Positions 1 through 6,405 of a stretch of 8,092 nucleotides of DNA are shown in pieces. A program made the translations under genes and the position numbers. This stretch comes from Sphingomonadaceae bacterium (GTDB taxonomy: Bacteria > Pseudomonadota > Alphaproteobacteria > Sphingomonadales > Sphingomonadaceae). Location: positions 1-8,092 of the forward strand of contig JACMKH010000099.1 in NCBI GenBank assembly GCA_014380205.1. Direction: 5' to 3'. The notes below the pieces were generated by a model, which ran no database searches, was not told where the DNA came from, and worked only from the letters and a program-made list of their open reading frames with translations. Position 1 is the stretch's first letter, and each line of letters starts with the position of its first letter.

Positions 1-79
1 GCGGACGGCCGATCTGGGTGGATCGCTGTCGACGCGCGCGATGGGCGACGCGGTGCTGGCGGCGCTATCGAGTCATTGA
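1..79 (+). CDS. Isocitrate/isopropylmalate dehydrogenase-family protein, C-terminal end (partial)
   Basis: Only the last 25 residues are present, read in the frame starting at base 2 and ending at the TGA at 77-79. The tail contains TADLGGSLSTRAMGDAVLAA. A [T]xDLGG segment shortly before the C-terminus, followed by a helix of the A-x-x-DAV type, is characteristic of the beta-decarboxylating dehydrogenase family (NAD-type isocitrate dehydrogenase, 3-isopropylmalate dehydrogenase, tartrate dehydrogenase). The fragment is too short to tell which member it is, and no catalytic residues are in view. It ends 33 bases before metZ on the same strand, so it could be the upstream member of that operon. 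The family call is an inference from one short motif. Confidence 0.6.
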   Translation, partial: RTADLGGSLSTRAMGDAVLAALSSH

Positions 80-112
80 CGCCCGCCTTGCCCGCGCGCC
101 AAAGCGCTCTCG

Positions 113-1321
113 ATGAAGCCCCGCACCGGCCAGGATCGCGCGATTACGTCGCGCTGGCGCCCCGCCACCCAGGCGGTGCGCGCGGGGACGGCGCGCTCGG
201 CCTGGGGCGAGACCAGCGAGGCGATCTTCCTGACCTCGGGCTATGCCTATGACTGCGCCGCCGACGCCGCCGCGCGCTTCGCGGGCGAGCAGGAGGGGAT
301 GACCTATTCGCGGCTGCAGAACCCCACCGTCGAGATGCTCGAGCAGCGCATCGCGCTGATGGACGGCGCTGAGGCGGCGCGCTGCACCGCGAGCGGGATG
401 GCGGCGATGACCGCGGCTCTGCTCTGTCAGCTTGTCGCGGGCGACCATGTCGTCGCGGGGCGCGCGCTGTTCGGCTCGTGCCGTTGGCTCACCGACACGC
501 TGCTGCCGCGCTTCGGGATCGAGACGACGACGATCGACGCGCGCGACCCCGATTTGTGGAAGGCGGCGATCCGGCCCGAGACGCGCGCCTTCTTCTTCGA
601 GACGCCCGCCAACCCGACGATGGACATCGTCGATCTGCAAGCGGTGTGCGATCTCGCGCGCGATCGCGGCATCGTCAGCGTCGTCGACAACGCCTTCGCC
701 ACCGCCGCGCTCCAGCGCCCGCTCGAATATGGCGCCGACATCGTCGCCTATTCGGCGACCAAGATGATGGACGGGCAGGGCAGGGTGCTCGCGGGCGCGG
801 TCTGCGGGACCGAGAAATTCATCCTCGAGACGCTGCTCCCGTTCACGCGCAACACCGGGCCGACGCTCTCGCCATTCAACGCCTGGGTGGTGCTCAAGGG
901 GCTCGAGACGCTCGATCTGCGCATCCGCCGCCAGAGCGAGAACGCGCTCGCGGTCGGGCGATTCCTCGAAACCCGCGTCCCGCGCATCCTCCACCCGGGC
1001 CTCGCCAGCCATCCACAGCACAACCTCGCGACGGCGCAGATGGAGGCGTGCGGGCCGATCTTCTCCTTCTTCGTCGATGGTGGACGCACTCAGGCGCACG
1101 GCCTGCTCGACGCGCTCGAGCTGATCGACATCTCGAACAACATCGGTGATTCGCGCAGCCTCATGACCCACCCCACCTCGACCACGCACAGCGGCGTCAG
1201 CGAGGAGGCGCGCGCCGAGATGGGGGTCGAGGAGGGGATGCTGCGGATCAACGTGGGGCTCGAGGATCCGCGGGACCTGATCGAGGATCTCGATTGCGCG
1301 CTTCGGGCGGTGGGATTGTGA
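113..1321 (+). CDS. metZ: O-succinylhomoserine sulfhydrylase (MetZ)
   Basis: This is a PLP-dependent enzyme of the Cys/Met metabolism (gamma-family) fold. It is predicted to make homocysteine directly from O-succinylhomoserine and sulfide in cytoplasmic methionine synthesis, bypassing cystathionine. The 402-residue length is normal for MetZ. Visible landmarks are TYSRLQNPT at 64-72, the phosphate-binding ASGMAA at 93-98, ETPANP at 163-168, VDN at 191-193 (Asp192 is expected to contact the PLP ring nitrogen), and SATK at 214-217 with Lys217 as the Schiff-base lysine. GDSRSLMTHP near residues 343-352 is the usual C-terminal substrate-carboxylate region. I chose the ATG at 113 because homologues start with a similar short MK...ITxxWRPAT segment; no strong Shine-Dalgarno sequence is visible in front of it. 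The stop overlaps the apaG start by 4 bases. Cystathionine gamma-synthase or methionine gamma-lyase are alternatives, but the N-terminal and SATKMMDGQGR segments fit MetZ best. Confidence 0.93.
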   Translation: MKPRTGQDRAITSRWRPATQAVRAGTARSAWGETSEAIFLTSGYAYDCAADAAARFAGEQEGMTYSRLQNPTVEMLEQRIALMDGAEAARCTASGMAAMTAALLCQLVAGDHVVAGRALFGSCRWLTDTLLPRFGIETTTIDARDPDLWKAAIRPETRAFFFETPANPTMDIVDLQAVCDLARDRGIVSVVDNAFATAALQRPLEYGADIVAYSATKMMDGQGRVLAGAVCGTEKFILETLLPFTRNTGPTLSPFNAWVVLKGLETLDLRIRRQSENALAVGRFLETRVPRILHPGLASHPQHNLATAQMEACGPIFSFFVDGGRTQAHGLLDALELIDISNNIGDSRSLMTHPTSTTHSGVSEEARAEMGVEEGMLRINVGLEDPRDLIEDLDCALRAVGL

Positions 1322-1716
1322 AGGCCCTCTTCCCCCATGAGGCGATCACGCGCGGCATCACCGTGCGCGTGTCCGTGAGCTTCCTCCCCGAGCAGTCAGA
1401 GCTCGCGCGCGGGCGCTGGTTCTGGGCCTATCATGTGCGACTGGAAAACGGAGGCGACGAGGCGGTGCAGCTGCTAACGCGCCACTGGATCATCACCGAC
1501 GGGCGCGGCTATCGCCACGAGGTCGAAGGCGAGGGCGTTGTTGGCGAGCAGCCGATCATCGAGCCCGGCGATTCCTACGATTACGTCTCGGGCTGCCCGC
1601 TCGCGACGCCGACCGGGGCGATGGAGGGCAGCTACCGCATGCTGCAATCGGACGGCACCACCTTCGACGCCGCGATCCCGCGATTCGCCCTCGTCGGGCC
1701 GGCGGTGACGGAGTGA
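1318..1716 (+). CDS. apaG: ApaG-domain protein
   Basis: ApaG is a small stand-alone fibronectin-III-like beta-sandwich protein. It has been linked genetically to Co2+/Mg2+ resistance and to Ap4A levels in enterobacteria, but its biochemical role is unsettled. The 132 residues match the usual 125-130. The family signature is clear: WFWAYHVRLEN at 34-44, LLTRHWIITD at 52-61, GEGVVGEQPIIEPG at 71-84 (the conserved GxGVVGxQPxLxPG stretch), and the TPTGAMEGSY turn at 97-106. The start is the GTG at 1318, overlapping the metZ stop as GTGA. This gives the expected N-terminus (M)KALFPHEA; an ATG 24 bases upstream lies inside metZ and would add eight non-conserved residues. The gene's last bases form the GTG start of the next gene. 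Coupling with metZ suggests co-expression, not a shown functional link. Confidence 0.93.
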   Translation: MKALFPHEAITRGITVRVSVSFLPEQSELARGRWFWAYHVRLENGGDEAVQLLTRHWIITDGRGYRHEVEGEGVVGEQPIIEPGDSYDYVSGCPLATPTGAMEGSYRMLQSDGTTFDAAIPRFALVGPAVTE

Positions 1717-2468
1717 AGCGCACGCTGCTCCCGCTTAACGGCCTGCGCGTGCTCGACGCCGCCGCGCGGCATCTCTCGTTCACGCGCGCCGCCGACGAGC
1801 TCGCGGTCACCCCCGCCGCGGTCGGCCAGCAGATCCGCGCGCTCGAGGACACGCTCGGCGTGGTGCTGTTCCGCCGCACCTCGAAGGGGCTCGAGCTCAC
1901 CCCCGAGGGTGAGCGCGGACTCGACGCGCTGCGCGCGGGCTTCCTCCAGTTCGAGGAGAGCGTGCGCGCGATGCAGCACGCGCAATCCTCGGGCACGCTT
2001 ACCATCGCCGCGCCGCGCGACCTCACCGAGCGTTGGCTGCTCCCGCGCCTCGCGGCCTATGGCGAAGCCAACCCCGAGCTGCGCTTCCACCTCGTCGCCG
2101 CGGACGAGGCGATCGACTTCACCGAGGCCAACCTCGATTGCGCGATCCGCTTCGCCACCAATTCGGGCGATTGCGAGGGCGTCCGCCTCGGACTAGAACA
2201 AGCCGCGTGGGTGGGCGAGGGCGAACGCATCTGCTGGGAGGGGGGGCATGACGACATCCGGCTCACCGTCGCCGACGCGGGGCTCGCGCTCGACGCGGCG
2301 ATCGCCGGGCTCGGCCGTGCGCGCGTGCCGCATCTCCTCGCCGAAGCCGATCCACGCGCCGTGATCGCCTCGACAGAGCCCGCGCGCCGGTCCTACTGGC
2401 TGCTCGCGCCGCTGCCGCAATGGCGGCAGAAGAAGGTGCGCGCGCTGGTCGCCGCGCTGACCGGCTGA
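1713..2468 (+). CDS. LysR-type transcriptional regulator with a shortened effector domain
   Basis: This 251-residue protein has a LysR-type winged helix-turn-helix at about residues 7-66 (LNGLRVLDAAARHLSFTRAA through LFRRTSKGLELTPEGE), most like the GcvA subgroup. A linker helix follows at 68-92, and the effector-binding domain begins at 93-98 (SGTLTI). The family usually has about 300 residues. The missing length falls after DCAIRFATNSGDCEGVRLG (142-160), where the normal segment joining the two effector lobes (the '...PLxxExLxPVCSPxLL...' stretch) is reduced to about 20 residues before the lobe resumes at VADAGLALDAAIAGLG. The reading frame is intact, so this looks like a compact natural form, not a frameshift. 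The start is GTG at 1713, overlapping the apaG stop as GTGA. Lying inside the operon and in the same direction, it may regulate this unit or act elsewhere; neither is shown. The ligand is unknown. Confidence 0.88.
   Translation: MKRTLLPLNGLRVLDAAARHLSFTRAADELAVTPAAVGQQIRALEDTLGVVLFRRTSKGLELTPEGERGLDALRAGFLQFEESVRAMQHAQSSGTLTIAAPRDLTERWLLPRLAAYGEANPELRFHLVAADEAIDFTEANLDCAIRFATNSGDCEGVRLGLEQAAWVGEGERICWEGGHDDIRLTVADAGLALDAAIAGLGRARVPHLLAEADPRAVIASTEPARRSYWLLAPLPQWRQKKVRALVAALTG
1895..1914. repeat. Perfect 8-bp inverted repeat with a 4-base loop inside the LysR gene
   Basis: GCTCACCC (1895-1902) and GGGTGAGC (1907-1914) are exact reverse complements around a CCGA loop. The hairpin falls on the codons for the conserved LTPEGE segment at the end of the winged helix, so codon choice in a GC-rich genome may be enough to explain it. 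No T-run follows on either strand, so it is not an intrinsic terminator. Confidence 0.5.
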
Positions 2469-3022
2469 TGGCCGCGCCGCCACCTGTCCTGACCACCGAG
2501 CGGCTGGTGTTGCGCCCGCTCGTCGAGGACGATGCCGAGGCGCTCCATCTGGTGCTTTCGGACCGCGCGCTGATGACCTGGTGGTCCAGCGCGCCACATC
2601 GCGACCTCGCCGAGACGCAGGCCTATGTCGCGGGCAACGCCGCGCAGGACCCGTGGATCACTTGGGCGATCACGCGCGAGGACGATGTCGCGATCGGCTG
2701 GGTCGTGCTCAACGAGAAGCGCGAGGGCGTTGCCGAGATCGGCTATATCCTCGGCCGCGATCACTGGGGGCAGGGCTTCGCGGGCGAGGCGGTCTCGGCG
2801 GTGATCGACCACGCCTTCGAGAGCCTCGGCTATCGACGGCTCTACGCCGACACGGATCCCGACAACGAGGCCTCCAACCGGCTGCTCAAGTTCCTCGGCT
2901 TCCGCCGCGAGGGCTATCTGCGCGAGGAATGGGAGACGCATCTCGGCGTGCGCGACAGCGTGATCTGGGGCCTGCTCGCGCGCGAATGGGGCAAGCGCCG
3001 GGCGTCCGACGAGGAAGAATGA
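2468..3022 (+). CDS. GNAT-family N-acetyltransferase (RimJ/RimL type)
   Basis: This is a predicted cytoplasmic acetyl-CoA-dependent N-acetyltransferase of 184 residues, typical for the RimJ/RimL-like (Acetyltransf_3) group. It opens with the classical LTTERLVLRPLVEDDAEAL (8-26). The acetyl-CoA pyrophosphate-binding motif A is RDHWGQGFAGEAV (97-109), preceded by the beta-strand EIGYILG (90-96). DPDNEASNRLLKFLGFRREG (130-149) is the motif B region, with the conserved N-x-x-S and GF pair. The start is the ATG at 2468, which overlaps the LysR stop by one base (TGATG). An in-frame ATG 48 bases upstream would lie inside the LysR gene and add residues not seen in the family. The acceptor substrate (ribosomal protein N-terminus, amino acid, antibiotic or other) cannot be read from sequence. 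It is the last gene of the metZ cluster and ends with an acidic DEEE tail. Confidence 0.88.
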   Translation: MAAPPPVLTTERLVLRPLVEDDAEALHLVLSDRALMTWWSSAPHRDLAETQAYVAGNAAQDPWITWAITREDDVAIGWVVLNEKREGVAEIGYILGRDHWGQGFAGEAVSAVIDHAFESLGYRRLYADTDPDNEASNRLLKFLGFRREGYLREEWETHLGVRDSVIWGLLAREWGKRRASDEEE

Positions 3023-3035
3023 CGGTGATCCGTCG
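3020..3035 (-). terminator. Weak candidate terminator between convergent genes
   Basis: GACGG (3021-3025), TGAT loop, CCGTC (3030-3034) forms a 5-bp stem, extendable by one G-T pair. It sits on the stop codon of the acetyltransferase gene and 10 bases past the stop of the minus-strand gene. Read on the minus strand the stem is followed by ATTCTTCCTC, a loosely T-rich tail; on the plus strand a G-rich stretch follows. The stem is short, so this is only a candidate for the end of the minus-strand operon. Confidence 0.25.
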
Positions 3036-3044
3036 GGCGGCGGG

Positions 3045-3818
3045 CTAAAAATTCGAGCTGTCGTAGAGCAATCCAACGGAAGCACCGGTTTCGTCTTCGG
3101 CGTCGAGCGCGACCCACACCGATTCGCATTCGTGGCCGCAGTTGATGAATACCTCTTCGTATACTGCGGTGACGCGGTAGCGACCGTTCGTCCATCGGAC
3201 GCATGTCTGTTCGTCGAGAGCCGCGGCAAAGGCCGTATCGCGGGCGGCCTGGCTCTCACCCGCGCCGGCGATCGCGGCGATAGCACGCCGCGCCGCGCCA
3301 ACGCTGGGGCAGCGAAACAGCCGGTCCCCCACATTGTCCCAGCTATGATTGGGCGGCAGATAGCCGTCGCTGGTCTGATCTCGCACCCAACGTTCGAAGG
3401 GTGTGCGCGGATGAGCATTGTTTGCGGTTTCATCGACGATGCCGGTGAGTGCGGCGCGATTGCCGTTGTGTCCCCTGAACAGAATATAGGTCGATGTGCC
3501 GCCGTCGCCGAATTGAAGCTCGACACGCGACAGAACCTGTTCGATCGTGATCGTCCCAACCTTGAGCGGGCCGCCTTGCACGCACCGCGTGGCCTCTAGC
3601 CCATCGAAGAAAAGCGGAATGTCGATCATGAGGCCGCCGTTCGGAGGTGTCCGGTAGTAATCGGTCAGCATCCGGCGGGCGGCCTCGGCGTCGGGGCAGA
3701 TCACCGTGGAATAGTCCTCGGGAATGTCCGTCGCTTCGGGCAAGGGGAGTTCGCCGGCCGCCGCTTGCCCGAACAGCATCGCAAGTCCAGTCCAGCCCGC
3801 CAGATAGGCGTTCCACAT
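3045..3818 (-). CDS. Probable exported protein of unknown function with two related modules
   Basis: I do not recognise a family for this 257-residue protein. The N-terminus (about residues 4-22, YLAGWTGLAMLFGQAAAG) is hydrophobic and ends in Ala-rich residues that could be a signal-peptidase I site, although the usual basic n-region is missing; a non-cleaved anchor is possible. The body appears to hold two related modules. Module A has CPDAEAARR at 41-49 and a CV pair at 79-80. Module B has CPSVGAARR at 170-178 and a CV pair at 206-207. The spacing is similar (38 and 36 residues between cysteines). A proline/tryptophan-containing linker lies at about 116-165. The six cysteines (41, 79, 170, 206, 227, 231) would suit disulfides in an oxidising periplasm. 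Third codon positions look visibly less G/C-biased than in neighbouring genes. The start lies one base past the stop of the NYN gene, implying coupling, and this is the last gene of the minus-strand operon. Confidence 0.75.
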   Translation of the reverse strand: MWNAYLAGWTGLAMLFGQAAAGELPLPEATDIPEDYSTVICPDAEAARRMLTDYYRTPPNGGLMIDIPLFFDGLEATRCVQGGPLKVGTITIEQVLSRVELQFGDGGTSTYILFRGHNGNRAALTGIVDETANNAHPRTPFERWVRDQTSDGYLPPNHSWDNVGDRLFRCPSVGAARRAIAAIAGAGESQAARDTAFAAALDEQTCVRWTNGRYRVTAVYEEVFINCGHECESVWVALDAEDETGASVGLLYDSSNF

Positions 3819-3819
3819 G

Positions 3820-4551
3820 TCAGCGCAGCCGCTTTACCCAGAGCTGCCCGTTGTCGCGCTTTTCGGTCTGGAAATTGGGAATGTCTGTGACCAGCTCGCT
3901 GAGCCGCGCATAGCCGTAGTTACGCGCGTCGAAGCTCGAGCGATTGCCCGCGAGCTGGCCGACCTCGGAGAGGTCGGCGAACCCGCGCTCGTCGCGCTTG
4001 ACCGCGTTATACGCGTCGATGAGCAGCTGGATGACCTCGTCATCGACCGGCTGTTTCGCCGGGGCCGTCGCGGAGGCGCCGGCGGGCGCGGCCTCGGGCG
4101 CGGCCTGGCTCCGCTTGGAAAGCGCGGCGACATCGATGAAGCGCGTGCAGGCCTGCTTGAAGGGATCGGGCGTCTTGGCGGTGCCGAAGCCGTAGACCGG
4201 CAGCCCCTCCTGCTTGATCCGCATCGCCAGCGGCATGAAATCGCTGTCCGACGACATAATGCCGAATCCGCCGACGCGGCCCGCGAACAGCAGGTCCATC
4301 GCGTCGATCGTCATCTTCATGTCGGTCGCGTTCTTGCCCTTGGTGATGTCGAACTGCTGATGCGGCTCGATCGCGTGCTTGAGCGTCATCGTCTCCCAGC
4401 TCTTGAGCGCGGGCTTCTTCCAGTTGCCATAGGCGCGGCGGACATTGACCGTGCCGAGCTCGGCGAGGATCGTCAGCACGGGGTCGATCGAGGCGGCGGA
4501 CGCGTTGTCGGCGTCGATCAGCAGCGCGATATTGGCGGAATTGTCGGTCAT
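3820..4551 (-). CDS. NYN-domain (LabA/DUF88-like) putative ribonuclease with C-terminal OST-HTH/LOTUS-like region
   Basis: Residues 7-142 form a NYN domain, a PIN-like metal-dependent nuclease fold of the LabA/DUF88 group. Expected acidic active-site residues are visible: D13 and D15 in LLIDADN, D77 in KNATDMKM, D83 in TIDAMD, and D102/D104 in MSSDSDFMPL. An Ala/Pro-rich flexible linker (about 148-168) leads to residues 170-243, which look like an OST-HTH/LOTUS domain: a winged-helix pattern with GFADLSEVGQL, FDARNYGYARLSELV and a terminal beta-hairpin ending NGQLWVKRLR. LOTUS domains bind RNA (G-quadruplex or protein partners in some members), so a cytoplasmic RNA-cleaving or RNA-processing role is likely, but the target is unknown. 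The length of 243 residues is normal for this architecture. The ATG at 4551 is 7 bases past an AGGG (4559-4562) that overlaps the stop codon of the upstream transporter gene, so the two are probably translationally coupled. Confidence 0.88.
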   Translation of the reverse strand: MTDNSANIALLIDADNASAASIDPVLTILAELGTVNVRRAYGNWKKPALKSWETMTLKHAIEPHQQFDITKGKNATDMKMTIDAMDLLFAGRVGGFGIMSSDSDFMPLAMRIKQEGLPVYGFGTAKTPDPFKQACTRFIDVAALSKRSQAAPEAAPAGASATAPAKQPVDDEVIQLLIDAYNAVKRDERGFADLSEVGQLAGNRSSFDARNYGYARLSELVTDIPNFQTEKRDNGQLWVKRLR

Positions 4552-4558
4552 CGAATAT

Positions 4559-4562
4559 CCCT
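4559..4562 (-). promoter_or_regulatory. Ribosome-binding site overlapping the transporter stop codon
   Basis: On the minus strand the TAG stop of the ZntB-like gene runs into GG, forming AGGG 7 bases before the ATG of the NYN gene. Terminating ribosomes would sit directly on this site. It supports the ATG at 4551 as the NYN start. Confidence 0.6.
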
Positions 4563-5514
4563 AGCTGAACCATCCCTTGGCCCGAAGCCACAGCAGCACG
4601 CCGATCGCGATCGCCGCGTTCATCGCGACGATCCCCCAGAACGCCCATTCGGCCTGCGCATAGGGAATCCCCTGGACGTTCATCCCGATCAGCCCGGCGA
4701 TATAGCTCAGCGGCAGGAAGATTGCCGAGACGATCGACAGCACCATTGCGCGTTGCGCGACGCGCTCGTTGCGCAAATCGGTGAGTTGCTCGAACAACAC
4801 CGCGCCCTGCTCGCGGATCGATTCGATCTCCTCGAGCATCCGCGTCACGCTGTTCGCGGCCTCGGCGAGATGCGCGCGGTCATTGTCTTCAAAGATCGGC
4901 AACACGCCCGCGGCGAGCTGGATCAGCGCCTCGCGCTGCGGTCCCATATGCCGCCTGAGCTCGATCGCGGTTCGTCGGGCAGCGCCGATCCGCACGCGCA
5001 GGGCGCCGCTGCGCTCGGCGATCACCTCCTCCTCGATCAGGTCGAGCTCGCCGGAAAGCCGGGCGAGCAGCTCGCCGAGCCGCTCGGTCGTCGCGTGGGC
5101 CAGTTCGGTGATGAAATCACCCTCGTCGCGGATGCGCCGCGCGGCGATCGCCTCCTCCATCGCCGCGATTGCGCCGGTGTCGCGGAAGTTCATCGTCAGC
5201 AACAGCCCGCGCTCGACCCAGATGCGGACCGAGACGAGATCGGAAGGATCGCCGCCTTCTTCGAGGCTTACCCCGCGCAGATTGACCAGCGCGCCGTCGC
5301 CTACCAGCCCGACGCGCGGGCGCGTCTCGACCGAGGTCAGCGCGGCCACGACCGTCTCGGGAATGCCCGATTGCGCGCTCAGCCAGGCGCAGTGCTTTTC
5401 GTCGCGGCCGTCGATATGCCGCCACAGGAACGCCGCCTCGGGCAGCGCCACCGCGTCCGGACCAAGCCGCATGCCCGTTCCGTCGGGCGCGATGCTGTAG
5501 GCGAAGCTCTCCAC
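4561..5514 (-). CDS. ZntB-like CorA-family metal ion transporter
   Basis: This 317-residue inner-membrane protein belongs to the CorA (2-TM-GxN) superfamily and most resembles the ZntB zinc transporter branch. The cytoplasmic part carries ZntB-like segments: LWRHIDGRDEKHCAWL (30-45), ALTSVETRPRVGLVGDGALV (58-77), and RRHMGPQREAL (187-197) in the long helical stalk (about 110-255). Two C-terminal membrane helices lie at about 256-275 and 291-310. They are joined by the pore-loop signature GMN (277-279) followed by VQGIP, the latter reminiscent of ZntB. The true ion (Zn2+, Mg2+, Co2+ or Ni2+) and direction cannot be decided from sequence; family members work as pentamers. The start is taken as the GTG at 5512-5514, 8 bases after the lipoprotein stop, because ZntB proteins have a short leader before the WxHxD motif. 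An ATG at residue 15 is an alternative. Confidence 0.88.
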   Translation of the reverse strand: MESFAYSIAPDGTGMRLGPDAVALPEAAFLWRHIDGRDEKHCAWLSAQSGIPETVVAALTSVETRPRVGLVGDGALVNLRGVSLEEGGDPSDLVSVRIWVERGLLLTMNFRDTGAIAAMEEAIAARRIRDEGDFITELAHATTERLGELLARLSGELDLIEEEVIAERSGALRVRIGAARRTAIELRRHMGPQREALIQLAAGVLPIFEDNDRAHLAEAANSVTRMLEEIESIREQGAVLFEQLTDLRNERVAQRAMVLSIVSAIFLPLSYIAGLIGMNVQGIPYAQAEWAFWGIVAMNAAIAIGVLLWLRAKGWFS

Positions 5515-5522
5515 GCGGGCGA

Positions 5523-6212
5523 TCAGTCGAGCCGGAAGCTGTCGAATATGTCGGCGATCACGCCCGAATTGCCGAGCTCATCGGCGCTGGTCACCTCGCC
5601 CTGGCGGCTCGTCGCGAGCGTGACGATCAGCACGCCCCGGGTCGCGCCGGGCGGCAGCAGGATGTCGCCGCGCCCGTGGATGTCGACCGGCGCGCTGTCG
5701 CCGATGCCGGGCCCGTTGGCCTCGAAACGCCAGCCCAGCGTGTCGTGTTCGCCGAGCCGCTGGGCGCCGGACGAGGTGACGCGATAATCGTTGAAATTCG
5801 CCCCGAACTGCGCCGACACCTGCGGCAGCAGCAGCTCGAACTGCGCGCGATCGGCGTCGCCGTCGCCGGTGCCATAGGCGCTGCCGACGTGGAAGGCGTA
5901 GGATTCATAGCCGTCGATCAGCGGTGAGGCGATGCGCACGTAATTCTGCGCGGTCCCGTCGTTCGGCTGCGGCGTGATCGTCCAAACCTCGGGATAGTCG
6001 AAGCGAAAATCGACATAATGCTCGCGCAGCGAATCCGAGCGCGCGTTGTCGCGGCTGTTGACGAACTCGCGCGACTCCGCCTGCTCGCGCTTCTCGTCGT
6101 CGGCCTCGGCGCGTTCCTCGCGCTGATCTTCGTTGGACCCGGTCGAGAATTCGCATGCCGCCAGCGACGCCAGCGAAATCGCGACCGCGCCGATGAGAAG
6201 CGCCTTGCGCAT
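5523..6212 (-). CDS. Predicted lipoprotein with a possible PsbP/Mog1-like domain
   Basis: This 229-residue protein has a textbook lipoprotein signal: basic MRK, a hydrophobic core, and the lipobox LAAC with Cys20 as the lipidation site. Residue +2 is Glu, not Asp, so outer-membrane sorting is plausible by E. coli rules, although those may not hold here. A highly charged, Glu/Arg/Asp-rich spacer (about 27-63) follows. The globular part starts at VDFRFDYPEVWTI (67-79), a pattern seen at the first strand of PsbP/Mog1-like alpha-beta sandwich domains ('FSFxYPxxW'), and ends with IADIFDSFRLD. The fold suggestion rests on that motif alone; function is unknown. The ATG at 6212 follows AGGGG (6222-6226) with a 9-base gap. 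It is the first gene of the four-gene minus-strand operon and should be transcribed from the divergent intergenic region. Confidence 0.8.
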   Translation of the reverse strand: MRKALLIGAVAISLASLAACEFSTGSNEDQREERAEADDEKREQAESREFVNSRDNARSDSLREHYVDFRFDYPEVWTITPQPNDGTAQNYVRIASPLIDGYESYAFHVGSAYGTGDGDADRAQFELLLPQVSAQFGANFNDYRVTSSGAQRLGEHDTLGWRFEANGPGIGDSAPVDIHGRGDILLPPGATRGVLIVTLATSRQGEVTSADELGNSGVIADIFDSFRLD

Positions 6213-6355
6213 GTCCGATTGCCCCTGCTCTTGCGCTGCCCGAATAGCAGAAGCGCGCGCCGGCCGAAGGATAAAATTGCCGGCCGTCGCCGCCCGCGTC
6301 GGCAGGCCGCAACGGGGTCACGACGACGCGCTCGAGCGGATTCATGCCAACTGAC

Positions 6356-6386
6356 GGCTTGTCCGCGAAGCCCAAAGCCGGGCAAG
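6356..6386 (+). other. Possible leader hairpins upstream of the permease gene
   Basis: Three overlapping, mutually exclusive pairings can be drawn just before the permease start: GGCTT (6356-6360) with AAGCC at 6368-6372 or with AAGCC at 6375-6379, and CTTGTCC (6358-6364) with GGGCAAG (6380-6386; 7 pairs, one G-U). They lie 20 bases before the ribosome-binding site. Whether the transcript includes them is unknown, and no known riboswitch class is recognised. Confidence 0.25.
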
Positions 6387-6405
6387 AGGTCCGCAGGCGA
6401 CGAGC

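Noticed and set aside
80..112. A SAM-type riboswitch in front of metZ, as seen in some alphaproteobacteria
   Set aside because: Only 33 bases separate the previous stop from the metZ start, too little room, and no recognisable aptamer is present.
65..1189. A 374-codon open frame on the minus strand opposite metZ
   Set aside because: Its composition (Arg, Ala, Glu repeats) is that of a codon shadow; metZ on the plus strand has clear catalytic motifs.
1713..2468. Frameshift or pseudogene explanation for the short LysR gene
   Set aside because: The single frame is continuous from GTG to TGA, sense on both sides of the shortened part resembles the family, and the coupled overlaps at both ends are intact.
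2393..3559. A 388-codon minus-strand open frame across the acetyltransferase and the convergent junction
   Set aside because: It overlaps the acetyltransferase gene antisense and the exported-protein gene in another frame, with no recognisable domain; both overlapped frames have better support.
3817..5787. A very long open frame (656 codons) on the plus strand opposite the NYN and ZntB-like genes
   Set aside because: The translation is Arg/Asp/His-rich low-complexity sequence with no domain, and the opposite strand carries well-recognised proteins. It is a high-GC antisense shadow.
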